From contig NZ_JH379027.1 in NCBI RefSeq assembly GCF_000235505.1, positions 1,566,203 through 1,630,202 on the forward strand: DNA of 64,000 bases, given 5' to 3'. This document shows positions 44,766 to 54,153 of this stretch, piece after piece. Position numbers and translations under genes: made by a program. Under the pieces are notes generated by a model that saw nothing but the letters and a program-made list of their open reading frames with translations, was not told the DNA's origin and searched no databases. This stretch comes from Hungatella hathewayi WAL-18680. GTDB lineage: Bacteria > Bacillota > Clostridia > Lachnospirales > Lachnospiraceae. Numbering within the stretch: the stretch's first letter is position 1; every line of letters begins with the position of its first letter.

Positions 44766-46250
44766 TTATCCCAGCAGCTTTCTCACCATCCCAGCATCAA
44801 AAACGACGTGGTCTACATGGTCGACCTCGATCTGATACAGGGCGTTGGCGGCGATGTGCTCGGCGGCCTGCTCTAAGTCGCGGATTCCGGAGGTGTCACG
44901 GTACTGGTCGATGAGGGCCTCCAGGCCGTCTTCGGTGATGGTGCATTCCTGTTCGCGCATGCTCATGCGTGTTAAGACTTTTGGCAGCGCATAGTTTGAA
45001 AAGATAATCTTTTTCTCCTCCGGGGTGTAGTCCGGGATGTCAATGACCGCGAAGCGGGACATCAGGGGGGCGCTGATTTTGGACTTATCGTTGGCGGTGG
45101 CTATGGGGTAGACGCCGGCGGTGGGGATCATGCATTCTATGTAGTTGTCCGTGAAACCGAGATTGTCCAGGAGGGTTAAGAGGACGTCGGCGGGATTGCC
45201 GTTTCCCTTTCCGGCCGCGGCCTTGTCCAGCTCGTTGATGATGAAAACGAGGTTGGATTCGCCGGCCATGGAGAAGGCTTCCATGATGATTCCCGGTTTG
45301 GCGTTTGCATAAATGCGGGAGCTGCCAGTCAGCTGCTCCGGGTCGTTGATGGAACTCATGTCCAGGGTGGTCCACGGAAGCTTCAGAATGCGGGCCACCG
45401 CGTAGGCAATCTGGGATTTCCCGGTTCCGGCGGGGCCGGCCAGCAGAAGGCCGTAGGCCGGAAGGGTGTGGGTGCGGTTAATCTGGATAATGGTCTCGAT
45501 AATCCGCTGTTTCACCTGCTCCATTCCGTAGAGCTCTTCATCCAGAATCTGCCGCGCTTTTACCGGGTCAATGGACTCGAAATAGTTGTTTTTCCACTGG
45601 ATATTCATCATGACGGAGAGGGCCCGCTGGGCGTGGCGTTTCTCCTCTGGGGACACTTCGTGGGAGCGGGCCACCGCAAGGTTTCTCCTGGCCCAGAGCC
45701 GGATGTTGTCAGGCATGGTTCTGCCAGCGCAGGTCATAAAGTCGGAGATACTCTGTAAACTGGTCAGCTTCATATGGTCTCCCAGCTCGTCCGGTTCTTC
45801 CTCCTCCTGCTCCGGTTCCGGAGCGCTGCTGGCGAAGAGGCGGTCCATCATAAACTGAAGGAAACCGTCCTCGGCGGACAGCTTAGTCCCCTTTCCAAAT
45901 GCAAACTCGCGAATCTTGTAGACCGCATAGCCGTCCTCCCGGTTCTGGCCGGATAAGCGCACCTGGATATGATTCTCGCCCAGCCACTGGAGCAGATTGA
46001 CAAAACGGGCGTCAATCTGAAGAATATCCGCGCTGAACGTCCCGTCCTCCTCCTGAAATTCAAAGGAAGTCCGCTTCACCGGATTGGTGAACATGCCGTT
46101 GGAATGGTGATTCCATTTCCTGGACCGGTTGTCCAGAAGCAGAATGGGCCGTTCCGGGGAGGCTGTGTTTTCGTTGGATGTGATAAGGGTATAGGTGCAT
46201 TCGGACGGATGGTTCTCGTCCGGCGTGTTGGTGAAATCAAATACGGGCAT
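44766..46250 (-). CDS. Lon-like AAA+ ATPase lacking a protease domain
   Basis: A 494-residue protein. The N-terminal 160 residues are unlike Lon. An acidic linker (PEPEQEEEEPDE) follows, then a helical segment and a Lon-type AAA+ module: LYGMEQVKQRI, Walker A GPAGTGKSQ, Walker B-like FIINELDKA, sensor-1 PIATANDKS and a sensor-2 region GIRDLEQAAEHI. No serine protease domain with the Ser-Lys dyad follows. The usual Walker B Asp is replaced by Asn while the catalytic Glu is kept. The start at 46250 follows GGAGAACC. It is a solitary gene; probably a remodelling ATPase or assembly factor. Confidence 0.75.
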   Translation of the reverse strand: MPVFDFTNTPDENHPSECTYTLITSNENTASPERPILLLDNRSRKWNHHSNGMFTNPVKRTSFEFQEEDGTFSADILQIDARFVNLLQWLGENHIQVRLSGQNREDGYAVYKIREFAFGKGTKLSAEDGFLQFMMDRLFASSAPEPEQEEEEPDELGDHMKLTSLQSISDFMTCAGRTMPDNIRLWARRNLAVARSHEVSPEEKRHAQRALSVMMNIQWKNNYFESIDPVKARQILDEELYGMEQVKQRIIETIIQINRTHTLPAYGLLLAGPAGTGKSQIAYAVARILKLPWTTLDMSSINDPEQLTGSSRIYANAKPGIIMEAFSMAGESNLVFIINELDKAAAGKGNGNPADVLLTLLDNLGFTDNYIECMIPTAGVYPIATANDKSKISAPLMSRFAVIDIPDYTPEEKKIIFSNYALPKVLTRMSMREQECTITEDGLEALIDQYRDTSGIRDLEQAAEHIAANALYQIEVDHVDHVVFDAGMVRKLLG

Positions 46251-46402
46251 GGCTGGTTCTCCTTTTTTCCATAACATTTATTAGTAATATAGCATGAATT
46301 ATCAACGGATACAATATCCAGGGGTTGCGGGATATGAAAAGCATGGTAAAATCTAACTATGACTGGATAGAGAGCCGGCTTTGGGCGGATAATGGAGGAT
46401 AT

Positions 46403-47101
46403 ATGTATCGGATATTGATTGTGGAGGATGACAGTACGATTACGGCGGTTCTGAAGAGGACGCTGGAAAAATGGAATTATCAGGTGACGGCGGTGGGGGA
46501 TTTTTCGCGGGTGCTGGAGCAGTTTGAGGAGGCCAGGCCGGATTTGGTGCTGCTGGATATATCGCTGCCGTTTTTTGACGGGTATTACTGGTGCGGGGAG
46601 ATACGGAGGGTGAGCCAGGTGCCGATTATTTTTATCTCCTCGGCGTCGGACGATATGAATCTGGTGATGGCGGTGAATATGGGGGCGGACGATTTTCTGG
46701 CGAAGCCGTTTAAGCTGGAGGTGGTGATGGCGAAGATTCAGGCGCTGCTTCGGAGAACCTATGCGTTTGGGGAGCAGAAGACGGTGCTGAGAGTCGGGGA
46801 CGCCGTGCTGAATCCGGGGGACGGGACGCTGGATGTAGGGAGCCGGAAATTGGAGCTGACGAAGAATGAACTGCGGATTTTGAATATGCTGATGGAGCGG
46901 AAAGGGACGGTAGTGTCCCGGGACGATATGATCCGGCAGCTGTGGGAGCATGAGGATTTTATTGACGACAATACGCTGACAGTGAATGTGACACGGCTTC
47001 GGAGGAAGCTGGAGGGCGTGGGACTGAGTGGGTTTATCGAGACGAAGAAGGGACTGGGGTATCTGGTCAGTGAGGATGGCGGAAGGGTGGTGGAATCGTG
47101 A
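46403..47101 (+). CDS. OmpR/BceR-type response regulator
   Basis: A 232-residue regulator. The receiver domain has VEDDS (acidic pocket), LLDISLP with the phosphorylated Asp (about 53) and FLAKPFK with the conserved Lys. The C-terminal winged HTH has LTKNELRILNMLM and DNTLTVNVTRLRRKL. The start at 46403 follows TGGAGG. It overlaps the kinase gene start. With the next three genes it forms a BceRSAB-type peptide-antibiotic sensing and detoxification module. Confidence 0.93.
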   Translation: MYRILIVEDDSTITAVLKRTLEKWNYQVTAVGDFSRVLEQFEEARPDLVLLDISLPFFDGYYWCGEIRRVSQVPIIFISSASDDMNLVMAVNMGADDFLAKPFKLEVVMAKIQALLRRTYAFGEQKTVLRVGDAVLNPGDGTLDVGSRKLELTKNELRILNMLMERKGTVVSRDDMIRQLWEHEDFIDDNTLTVNVTRLRRKLEGVGLSGFIETKKGLGYLVSEDGGRVVES

Positions 47102-48198
47102 GGGATGATGAAGCCGCGAGAGGTGGCAAGGCTATAAATAGTGATGGAACTGGGGAGAATGATGGAAGTGTGATTGAGAGCAGATATGGGAAACTGTCGG
47201 TGGGACAGTTATTTCTCAGCTACCTGAGGGACAACCCGCCGCTCCGCTTTCCGGCAGTCCTGCTGGTTTTGCTGGCGGTTCTCTGGTGGCTCCAGGACCT
47301 TCCGTGGCAGCCGATGGCGTATGTGGTGCTGCTTACTGCCGCGGTCAGTCTGGCGGGACTGGGAATTAATTTCATGCATTATGTGGTAAAATACCGAAAG
47401 ATAGAGGAATGGATGCGTCAGGCGGAGCAGGGAGCATTTTTGACTGATTCTCCGGAGCGGACGGATCATGGGATGGACGGAGCCTGGCTGGCCCTGGTGA
47501 GCCGGTGGCAGCAGAACTGTCTGGATGAGATGGAGAGAGGGAGAGCAAAGAGGGAGGAGAGCAGCCGCTATTACACCCTCTGGTCCCACCAGATCAAGAC
47601 GCCGGTGGCCGCGGCCCATCTGCTGCTTCAGGAGGAGACGCTGGACCGGCCGGCAATGGAGCAGGAACTGTTTAAGATGGAGCAGTATGTGGATATGGCG
47701 CTGCAGTACCAGCGGCTGGACAAGAGCGGCAGGGACCTGGTGCTTCAGGAATATGAACTGGAGGGGCTGGTGAAAAAGGCGGTGAAGGGACTGGCGGCCG
47801 TGTTCATTTACAACCGGGCGGCCCTGGAACTTGGAGAACTGGCGGGCCAGGTGCTGACGGATGAAAAATGGTTTGTGTTTGTGCTGGAGCAGATTCTTTC
47901 CAATGCGGTGAAATATGCGCCGAAGGGGAAGATATCGGTGTACTTATCCGGTGACCGGAAGGAGCTGGTGATCGAGGACAACGGCATCGGCATCCGGCCG
48001 GAGGACATTCCCAGGGTGTTTGAGTGGGGCTATACCGGGAGTAACGGCCGTCTGGAGAAGCGTTCCACAGGCATCGGCCTCTATCTGTGCCGCCAGGTGA
48101 TGAATATGCTGGGGCAGTCCATCCGCATTGAGTCTGAGGAAGGCGTGGGAACCAGAGTCTGTCTGGGGATCGACCGGTACCGGTTTGGCGTGGAGTAG
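47098..48198 (+). CDS. BceS-like intramembrane-sensing histidine kinase
   Basis: A 366-residue kinase. Two close membrane helices (about 52-70 and 77-98) have almost no extracellular loop, the mark of BceS kinases that sense through their partner ABC transporter. The dimerisation segment has LWSHQIKTPVAAAHLLL with the phosphorylated His. The ATPase domain has ILSNAVKYAPKGK, IEDNGIGI and STGIGLYLCRQV. GTG start at 47098 overlaps the regulator's stop. The 40-residue N-terminal tail before the first helix is unusually long and polar, and may be partly untranslated. Confidence 0.92.
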   Translation: MRDDEAARGGKAINSDGTGENDGSVIESRYGKLSVGQLFLSYLRDNPPLRFPAVLLVLLAVLWWLQDLPWQPMAYVVLLTAAVSLAGLGINFMHYVVKYRKIEEWMRQAEQGAFLTDSPERTDHGMDGAWLALVSRWQQNCLDEMERGRAKREESSRYYTLWSHQIKTPVAAAHLLLQEETLDRPAMEQELFKMEQYVDMALQYQRLDKSGRDLVLQEYELEGLVKKAVKGLAAVFIYNRAALELGELAGQVLTDEKWFVFVLEQILSNAVKYAPKGKISVYLSGDRKELVIEDNGIGIRPEDIPRVFEWGYTGSNGRLEKRSTGIGLYLCRQVMNMLGQSIRIESEEGVGTRVCLGIDRYRFGVE

Positions 48199-48334
48199 GA
48201 GCCGGGAAAAATATCATTACCTTTCAAAACTGTAAGGTTCCTTCCGGAAAATGTAAGCTGCTTCGATGGCAGCTTTTTTCCGTTTTTTCTATAATAGGAG
48301 AGACAATAAGAATAGATGTGAAATGGAGGAAGAT

Positions 48335-49117
48335 ATGTCTCTTTTGGAAGTCAAACATTTAAAAAAAGTATATACAACCCGCTTTGGCGGGGTGAAGGCG
48401 GAGGCCCTGGTGGACGTGGAGTTTTCCGTGGAGAGCGGCGAGTATGTGGCAATCATGGGGGAGTCCGGCTCCGGGAAGACCACGCTGCTCAATATTCTGG
48501 CGGCCCTCGACAAGCCCACGTCCGGCAGTGTGATGCTGGATGGCCAGGACATGGCGAAGATTCCGGACGGGCGCATGGCGGCTTACCGGCGTGACAATCT
48601 GGGATTTGTGTTTCAGGATTTCAACCTGTTGGATACCTTTTCCCTGAAGGATAACATTTTCCTGCCTATGGTTCTGGCGAGGAAGGATTACCGGGAAATG
48701 GAGGAGCGTCTGGCTCCGCTGGCGGCCCAGCTGGAGATTGGGGATTTGCTGGAAAAGTATCCTTATGAGGTGTCGGGCGGGCAGAAGCAGAGGGTGGCTG
48801 TGGCCAGGGCACTGATTACGAGGCCCAGAATTCTCTTGGCGGATGAGCCGACGGGGGCTCTGGATTCCAGAGCGGCGGATGGGCTGCTTCGGATATTCGA
48901 GCAGGTGAACCGCTCCGGGCAGACGGTATTTATGGTGACTCACAGCACCAGGGCGGCCAGCCATGCGGGGCGGGTGCTGTTTATCAAGGACGGCATCATT
49001 TTCCATCAGCTCTACCGGGGGGATGCCAGCAATGAGGCCATGTACCAGAAAATATCGGATACGCTGACGGTTCTGGCGACCCGGAGAGGGGAGGGCGGCC
49101 ATGAACAGTTTGCATAA
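48335..49117 (+). CDS. BceA-like ABC transporter ATPase
   Basis: A 260-residue ATPase with Walker A GESGSGKTT, Q-loop FVFQDFNLLDTF, signature VSGGQKQRVA and Walker B ILLADEPTGALD. It energises the following ten-helix permease; such pairs remove cell-wall antibiotics such as bacitracin from lipid carriers. The start at 48335 follows ATGGAGGA. It overlaps the permease start by 17 bp. Confidence 0.95.
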   Translation: MSLLEVKHLKKVYTTRFGGVKAEALVDVEFSVESGEYVAIMGESGSGKTTLLNILAALDKPTSGSVMLDGQDMAKIPDGRMAAYRRDNLGFVFQDFNLLDTFSLKDNIFLPMVLARKDYREMEERLAPLAAQLEIGDLLEKYPYEVSGGQKQRVAVARALITRPRILLADEPTGALDSRAADGLLRIFEQVNRSGQTVFMVTHSTRAASHAGRVLFIKDGIIFHQLYRGDASNEAMYQKISDTLTVLATRRGEGGHEQFA

Positions 49118-51095
49118 TGTTCTGTTTTATCCCAGGCTGGCCGTCACCAGCATGAAGAAGAACCGGGGAATTTATCTGCCCTATCTGATGGCGGGCGGTG
49201 TGATGGCTGGGCTTTTGTATGTGCTGGATTCCGTCGGGGTCATGGTGGAAGCCAGTCAGATGGCGGGCGGCGGTATCATGCAGGTGATTGTGGAAATCTG
49301 CGGGAGTATCTGCACGGTGTTTGCGGTGATGATTCTGTTTTATATTAACAGTTTTGTGATGAAGCGCAGGAAGAAGGAGTTCGGCCTGTTCTGCGTGCTG
49401 GGGATGGAGAAGAAGCATCTGGGGTTTGTGCTGTTCTGGGAGGTTCTTATCGGGCTTTTCGTCAGCCTGGTGATGGGGATTACGGTTGGAGCATTATTTT
49501 CTCAGGCCATGTTTTTGCTACTGCTAAAAATGGTGGGGCTGCCGGGGAAGCTGATGTTTGTGATACCGCTTCAGTCAGTGGGGAAGACCTGTCTCATCTA
49601 TGTGGCGGCGTTTGCGCTGGTGTTGGTTTATGACTTGAGGAGTGTGTTTAAGGCTAATCCCATGGAACTTTTGAGAAGCAGCGCCCAGGGGGAGAGGGAG
49701 CCGAAGACCAGGTGGCTGATGACGGCGACGGGAGTGGTGACTCTGGGGTTTGGTTACTTTCTGGCCATGTCTACGGGGACGGCTTCGGACGCGTTGACAT
49801 TTTTCTTCCCAGCGGTACTGCTGGTGATGGTGGGAACTTACTGCCTGTTCCAGGCGGGGAGCGTGGCGGCGCTGAAGAAGCTTCGTAGGAAGAAGGATTT
49901 TTATTATAAGCCGGAGAATTTTGCGGCGGTGTCGGGGATGATTTACCGGATGAAGCAGAACGCGGCGGGGCTTTCAGGAATCTGTATTTTGTCGGCCGCG
50001 GTGCTCATTACGATGTCCACCTGCGCCAGCCTGTATGTGGGGGAGGAGGACATTTTAAGGAATCAGTATCCCAGGGATATTGCGCTGTTTGCCGGGGCCG
50101 GGGAGGCAGTTAACCCGGCGGGCGAGGTGCCGGGGAAGGTGAAGACGGCGGCGGAAAACCTGGCGCGGGAGCATGGGTGTGAGCTGGAAAACATGATGGA
50201 CTTCTATCAGATGTCGTTTAACGGGGAGTTTAAGGATGGAAGTTTTACGGCGTCCCGGTATTACAGCGTGGGGACCTGGATGGTGTATGTGATGACGCTG
50301 GAGGATTACAACCGCAATAACGGCGGGAGTGAGATGCTGGCGAAGGGGGAGATGCTCTATTATGCCCCGGAATTGCCGCTGGCTGGGGAAGTGGAGGTCT
50401 GCGGGGAAACGTACCGTGTTGCAGGGGTGCTAAAGGAGTTTGAAGTGACCCAGCTGACGGGCTTTGCCACGCCGCAGGACCAGGTTCTTCTGATTGTGCC
50501 GGAGCTTTCGGACCTGCACCGTTTGTTCCGGGCTTATTCGGAGCAGCTGGGAGAGGACGCCAGGGAAACAATCAGCTATCACTGCCTGTTTGATCTGGCG
50601 GGAAGTCCGGAGGAGAAGGCCGGGTTTGAGGCGGAATTCCAGGACAGGATTCCGGGTTTGAACCGGGGAGTTGCGAGAGACGAGATACGGACGGAGTTTT
50701 ACCAGCTGTATGGGAGCATTCTGTTTGTGGGTATCTTTTTTGTGGCGCTGTTTTTGACGGCTACGGTGCTGATCATCTATTATAAACAGATTACGGAAGG
50801 GTACGATGACAGGGAGCGGTTCCGGATTATGGAGAAGGTGGGAATGAGCGCCGCCGAGGTGAAAAAGACGATTACCAGGCAGGTGATTATGGTGTTCTTT
50901 CTGCCACTGGGAGTGGCGGTGATTCATATTCTGGCGGCGTTTCGGGCGATGTGCAGCCTGCTGGGGATTTTCAGTATGCATAATGTGGGGCTGTACGCGG
51001 TGTTCACGGCTTGCTCGGTGCTGGTGTTTGGGGTGGTCTATCTGGCGGTGTACTGTGTGACGGCAAGGACGTATTATCGGATTGTCAGGGAGTAG
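49101..51095 (+). CDS. BceB-like ABC transporter permease
   Basis: A 664-residue FtsX-type permease with ten predicted helices and one large extracytoplasmic region of about 200 residues (roughly 325-530) between late helices, typical of BceB. The N-terminal part LFYPRLAVTSMKKNRGIYLPY and the intracellular MKRRKKEFGLFCVLGM are family-like. It forms the sensor and transporter complex with the kinase and ATPase upstream. A terminator follows. Confidence 0.93.
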   Translation: MNSLHNVLFYPRLAVTSMKKNRGIYLPYLMAGGVMAGLLYVLDSVGVMVEASQMAGGGIMQVIVEICGSICTVFAVMILFYINSFVMKRRKKEFGLFCVLGMEKKHLGFVLFWEVLIGLFVSLVMGITVGALFSQAMFLLLLKMVGLPGKLMFVIPLQSVGKTCLIYVAAFALVLVYDLRSVFKANPMELLRSSAQGEREPKTRWLMTATGVVTLGFGYFLAMSTGTASDALTFFFPAVLLVMVGTYCLFQAGSVAALKKLRRKKDFYYKPENFAAVSGMIYRMKQNAAGLSGICILSAAVLITMSTCASLYVGEEDILRNQYPRDIALFAGAGEAVNPAGEVPGKVKTAAENLAREHGCELENMMDFYQMSFNGEFKDGSFTASRYYSVGTWMVYVMTLEDYNRNNGGSEMLAKGEMLYYAPELPLAGEVEVCGETYRVAGVLKEFEVTQLTGFATPQDQVLLIVPELSDLHRLFRAYSEQLGEDARETISYHCLFDLAGSPEEKAGFEAEFQDRIPGLNRGVARDEIRTEFYQLYGSILFVGIFFVALFLTATVLIIYYKQITEGYDDRERFRIMEKVGMSAAEVKKTITRQVIMVFFLPLGVAVIHILAAFRAMCSLLGIFSMHNVGLYAVFTACSVLVFGVVYLAVYCVTARTYYRIVRE

Positions 51096-51106
51096 TGGAA
51101 GAAATA

Positions 51107-51145
51107 AAAGGCAGAGTGGAAGGAGATAACTTCGGCTCTGCTTTT
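51107..51145 (+). terminator. Terminator of the Bce-type operon
   Basis: AAAGGCAGAG (51107-51116) and CTCTGCTTTT (51136-51145) form the stem with a T-rich end. Confidence 0.75.
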
Positions 51146-51230
51146 ATATGACATTTTGTTAAATGGAATTTATAAAAATGAGGATATTGTGGAGTTTGTA
51201 AAATGTGGTTTACAAAGTTTTGAGCATTTG

Positions 51231-51259
51231 TTGACAAGAAGGGCGGAACATTTTATGAT
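51231..51259 (+). promoter_or_regulatory. Promoter of the rhamnose regulator gene
   Basis: TTGACA (51231-51236), a 17-bp spacer and TATGAT (51254-51259). Confidence 0.8.
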
Positions 51260-51295
51260 GAAGACAAATGAGTGTGATGGAAATGAGGGCTGCGG

Positions 51296-52267
51296 GTGAA
51301 TCAGGAATTAATCGATAGACTCAGTGTAGTGACGGCGGAGGAGGAGCGGATTCTGGCGGGGAGCCGGGATATTGACAGGACGCTTTATATGAGCCGGGAA
51401 GATATGATGATTGAGAGTGAGAAGCTTTTGGAGGCGGGGCAGCTGATTACGGTGCGGCCCCATACCCGGTTTGTGCATTTTCCGGAGCATACTCACAATT
51501 TTGTGGAAGTGATTTACATGTGCCAGGGGGAGACGGTGCATGTGGTGGATGGGAAGGAGATTGTGCTTAAGAAAGGGGAACTGCTGTTTTTGAACCAGCA
51601 TGCGGTGCAGGAAATCCAGCCGGCGGGGCGGGATGATATCGCGGTGAACTTTGTGATTCTGCCGGTATTTTTTGACACTGCCTTCCGGATGATGGGGGAG
51701 GAGGAGAACCTGCTTCGGAATTTTATCGTTGGGTGTCTGTGTGAGGATACCAGATATGGGAAATATCTGCATTTCCAGGTAGCGGACGTGCTGCCGGTGC
51801 AGAATCTGGTGGAGAATCTAATCTGGTCGCTGTTACATGGAGAGCGGGAGAGCGAGAGCCAGGCGCTGAATCAAACGACTATGGGGCTGCTGCTTCAGCA
51901 TCTGATGCGTTGCACAGGGAGAATCCGGATGAACCAGGACGGGGCGGAAGCCTTCGACCAGGAGGTGACGCTGCGGGTGCTGCGGTATATAGACGAGCAT
52001 TACCAGGACGGGACGCTGACCGAACTGGCGGAATTGATGGGATATGATGTGTACTGGCTGAGCCGCGGGATTCACCGGCTGCTGGGACGGAACTATAAAG
52101 AACTTTTGCAGATTAAGCGGCTGAATCAGGCGGCATTTCTGCTGCACAATACGGGAATGCCGGTGGCGGATGTCAGCAGGGCGGTGGGGTACGACAACAC
52201 CAGCTATTTCCACCGGATTTTCAGAACTTATTATGGGATGTCGCCGAAGGAATACAGGAAGAACTGA
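51296..52267 (+). CDS. AraC family regulator of the rhamnose operon
   Basis: A 323-residue regulator. A cupin sensor (FPEHTHNFVEVIYM, LKKGELLFLNQHAVQEI) is followed by two C-terminal HTH motifs (GTLTELAELMGYDVYWLSR and MPVADVSRAVGYDNTSYF). The GTG start at 51296 follows GAGGG. It is directly upstream of the rhamnose genes and has the same orientation. RhaS/RhaR-like activation by L-rhamnose is inferred from context. Confidence 0.9.
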   Translation: MNQELIDRLSVVTAEEERILAGSRDIDRTLYMSREDMMIESEKLLEAGQLITVRPHTRFVHFPEHTHNFVEVIYMCQGETVHVVDGKEIVLKKGELLFLNQHAVQEIQPAGRDDIAVNFVILPVFFDTAFRMMGEEENLLRNFIVGCLCEDTRYGKYLHFQVADVLPVQNLVENLIWSLLHGERESESQALNQTTMGLLLQHLMRCTGRIRMNQDGAEAFDQEVTLRVLRYIDEHYQDGTLTELAELMGYDVYWLSRGIHRLLGRNYKELLQIKRLNQAAFLLHNTGMPVADVSRAVGYDNTSYFHRIFRTYYGMSPKEYRKN

Positions 52268-52276
52268 AGTGCAAAT

Positions 52277-52315
52277 AAGGACGCTTTTTTAGATAAATAG
52301 CGTTCTTATTTTTTT
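52277..52315 (+). terminator. Terminator between the regulator and rhaB
   Basis: AAGGACGCT (52277-52285) pairs with AGCGTTCTT (52299-52307), one G-T pair, followed by a T run. Confidence 0.8.
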
Positions 52316-52334
52316 GCGCATTTTGCGCTATGAT
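52312..52334 (+). promoter_or_regulatory. Possible activator site and -10 element of rhaBMAD
   Basis: A direct repeat TTTTGCGC (52312-52319 and 52321-52328) stands next to TATGAT (52329-52334). There is no good -35, which suits a promoter needing an activator such as the AraC protein upstream. Confidence 0.4.
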
Positions 52335-52366
52335 GAGAGTAGTTTAAGTGGGAGAGGAGAAGGGTG

Positions 52367-53791
52367 ATGCAATATTATCTTGCGGTTGATATCGGGGCGT
52401 CCAGCGGCCGTCACATTCTGGGGTGGATGGAAGACGGTCAGATGAAGATTCAGGAAATCTACCGGTTTGAAAACGGGATGGACCTGGTGGACGGGACGCT
52501 TTGCTGGGATTTGGAGCGGCTGTTTGGGGAGATTAAGAACGGCATGAAGGTGTGCGCCGGGATGGGAATCCAGCCGGTGAGCATGGGGATTGACACCTGG
52601 GCGGTGGACTACGTGCTGTTGGACCGTGACGGAAAGGTGCTGGGGAAGACGGCTGGATACCGGGATAAACGGACGGAGGGCATGGATGCGCTGGTGTATC
52701 AGAAGATTGGTCCGGAGGAGCTTTACGGGCGGACCGGGATACAAAAGCAGATATTCAATACCATTTACCAGTTGATGGCGGTGAAATGTTCGGAGCCGGA
52801 ACATCTGGAAGCGGCAGAACATCTTTTGATGGTGCCGGATTATTTAAATTATCTTCTCACCGGGGTGGCGAAGCAGGAGTACACCAATGCCACCACCACC
52901 CAGCTGGTGAACCCGGAGACCTGTGGCTGGGATATGGCGCTGATTGAGAAACTGGGTTATCCCACAAAGCTGTTCCGGGAATTGTCAGTCCCAGGGACCG
53001 TAGTCGGCCCGCTGACGCCCGAGGTGCGGCAGGAGACCGGGCTTGACTGTCTGGTGGTGCTTCCGGCCACCCATGACACGGGGTCTGCGGTGGCGGCGGT
53101 TCCCACAGGGGAGGAGCATTTTCTCTATATCAGTTCCGGAACCTGGTCCCTGATGGGGACGGAGCGGGGAAATGCGGACTGCCGGGAGGTGAGCCGTCAG
53201 GCGAATTTCACCAACGAGGGTGGCTGCGGCTATCGTTACCGGTACCTAAAAAATATCATGGGGCTGTGGATGATACAGTCGGTGAGACGGGAGTGGAAGG
53301 AGGCCGGGGAGACCTACTCCTACGGCGAGATCTGCGAGCGGGCTTCGAGGGAGCGGATTCCTTCCATTGTGGATTGCAACGACGGACGCTTCCTGGCGCC
53401 GGAGAGTATGTGTGAGGCGGTTCGCGGTTTCTGCCGTGAGACCGGGCAGCCGGTACCGGAGACCAAATGGGAGATGGCGGCCGTGATTTACAACAGCCTG
53501 GCGGAGTGTTACAGGATATGCAGCCAGGAGATTGAGGAGCTGACCGGCATTTCCTATGACCGGATTCATATTGTGGGCGGCGGCGCCAATGCGGATTATT
53601 TAAACCGCCTGACGGCCAATGCAACCGGCCGGACGGTGTATGCGGGCCCCACGGAAGCCACGGCCATCGGAAATCTGGCGGTGCAGATGATGAAGGGCGG
53701 AGAGTACGAAAGCCTGGAAGATGCCAGGGAGAATATTGCAAAGTCCTTTGAGATCAAGGTTTATGAGCCGGAAGGAAGGGGAGATGTGTGA
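52367..53791 (+). CDS. rhaB: L-rhamnulokinase
   Basis: A 474-residue FGGY-family kinase phosphorylating L-rhamnulose to rhamnulose-1-phosphate. AVDIGASSGRHILG starts the ATPase fold. GIDTWAVDYVLLD carries the catalytic Asp region. ISSGTWSLMGTE and HIVGGGANADYLNRL are typical of RhaB. The start at 52367 follows AGGAG; a GTG one codon upstream is less likely. It is the first gene of rhaBMAD. Confidence 0.96.
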   Translation: MQYYLAVDIGASSGRHILGWMEDGQMKIQEIYRFENGMDLVDGTLCWDLERLFGEIKNGMKVCAGMGIQPVSMGIDTWAVDYVLLDRDGKVLGKTAGYRDKRTEGMDALVYQKIGPEELYGRTGIQKQIFNTIYQLMAVKCSEPEHLEAAEHLLMVPDYLNYLLTGVAKQEYTNATTTQLVNPETCGWDMALIEKLGYPTKLFRELSVPGTVVGPLTPEVRQETGLDCLVVLPATHDTGSAVAAVPTGEEHFLYISSGTWSLMGTERGNADCREVSRQANFTNEGGCGYRYRYLKNIMGLWMIQSVRREWKEAGETYSYGEICERASRERIPSIVDCNDGRFLAPESMCEAVRGFCRETGQPVPETKWEMAAVIYNSLAECYRICSQEIEELTGISYDRIHIVGGGANADYLNRLTANATGRTVYAGPTEATAIGNLAVQMMKGGEYESLEDARENIAKSFEIKVYEPEGRGDV

Positions 53792-54105
53792 TGACGAGAA
53801 AGGGTTTTAAAATGTTTCTGTATCCGGGGATGGCGAAGGAGTATGAGAGACGCCACAACGAGCTTTGGCCGGAAATGAAAGAGATGATTCAGGAGTATGG
53901 CGGGAGCAATTATTCGATTTATCTGGATGAGGAGACCAATGTGCTCTATGGGTATCTGGAGGTTGTGGATGAGGAACTGTGGGCGAAATCGGCGGATACG
54001 GCGATTAACCGGAAGTGGTGGGATTTTATGGCGGACATTATGGAGACCAATGAGGACAACAGCCCGGTCTGCGTGGATTTGACGCCGGTGTTTCACTTAG
54101 ATTAA
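53791..54105 (+). CDS. rhaM: L-rhamnose mutarotase
   Basis: A 104-residue dimeric alpha/beta barrel protein that interconverts alpha- and beta-L-rhamnose. Family residues include KMFLYPGMAKEYERRHNELWPEM (in pieces, with catalytic His), YLEVVDEE and INRKWWDFMADIM. Its ATG overlaps the rhaB stop (TGATG). Confidence 0.95.
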   Translation: MTRKGFKMFLYPGMAKEYERRHNELWPEMKEMIQEYGGSNYSIYLDEETNVLYGYLEVVDEELWAKSADTAINRKWWDFMADIMETNEDNSPVCVDLTPVFHLD

Positions 54106-54153
54106 CAAAAAACAGAAAACAGAGTGAGCATAAAATAAAGGAGAGAGATGACC

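Noticed and set aside
46076..46951. Minus-strand frame opposite the BceR-like regulator
   Set aside because: His/Pro/Gln-rich shadow translation with no domain features.
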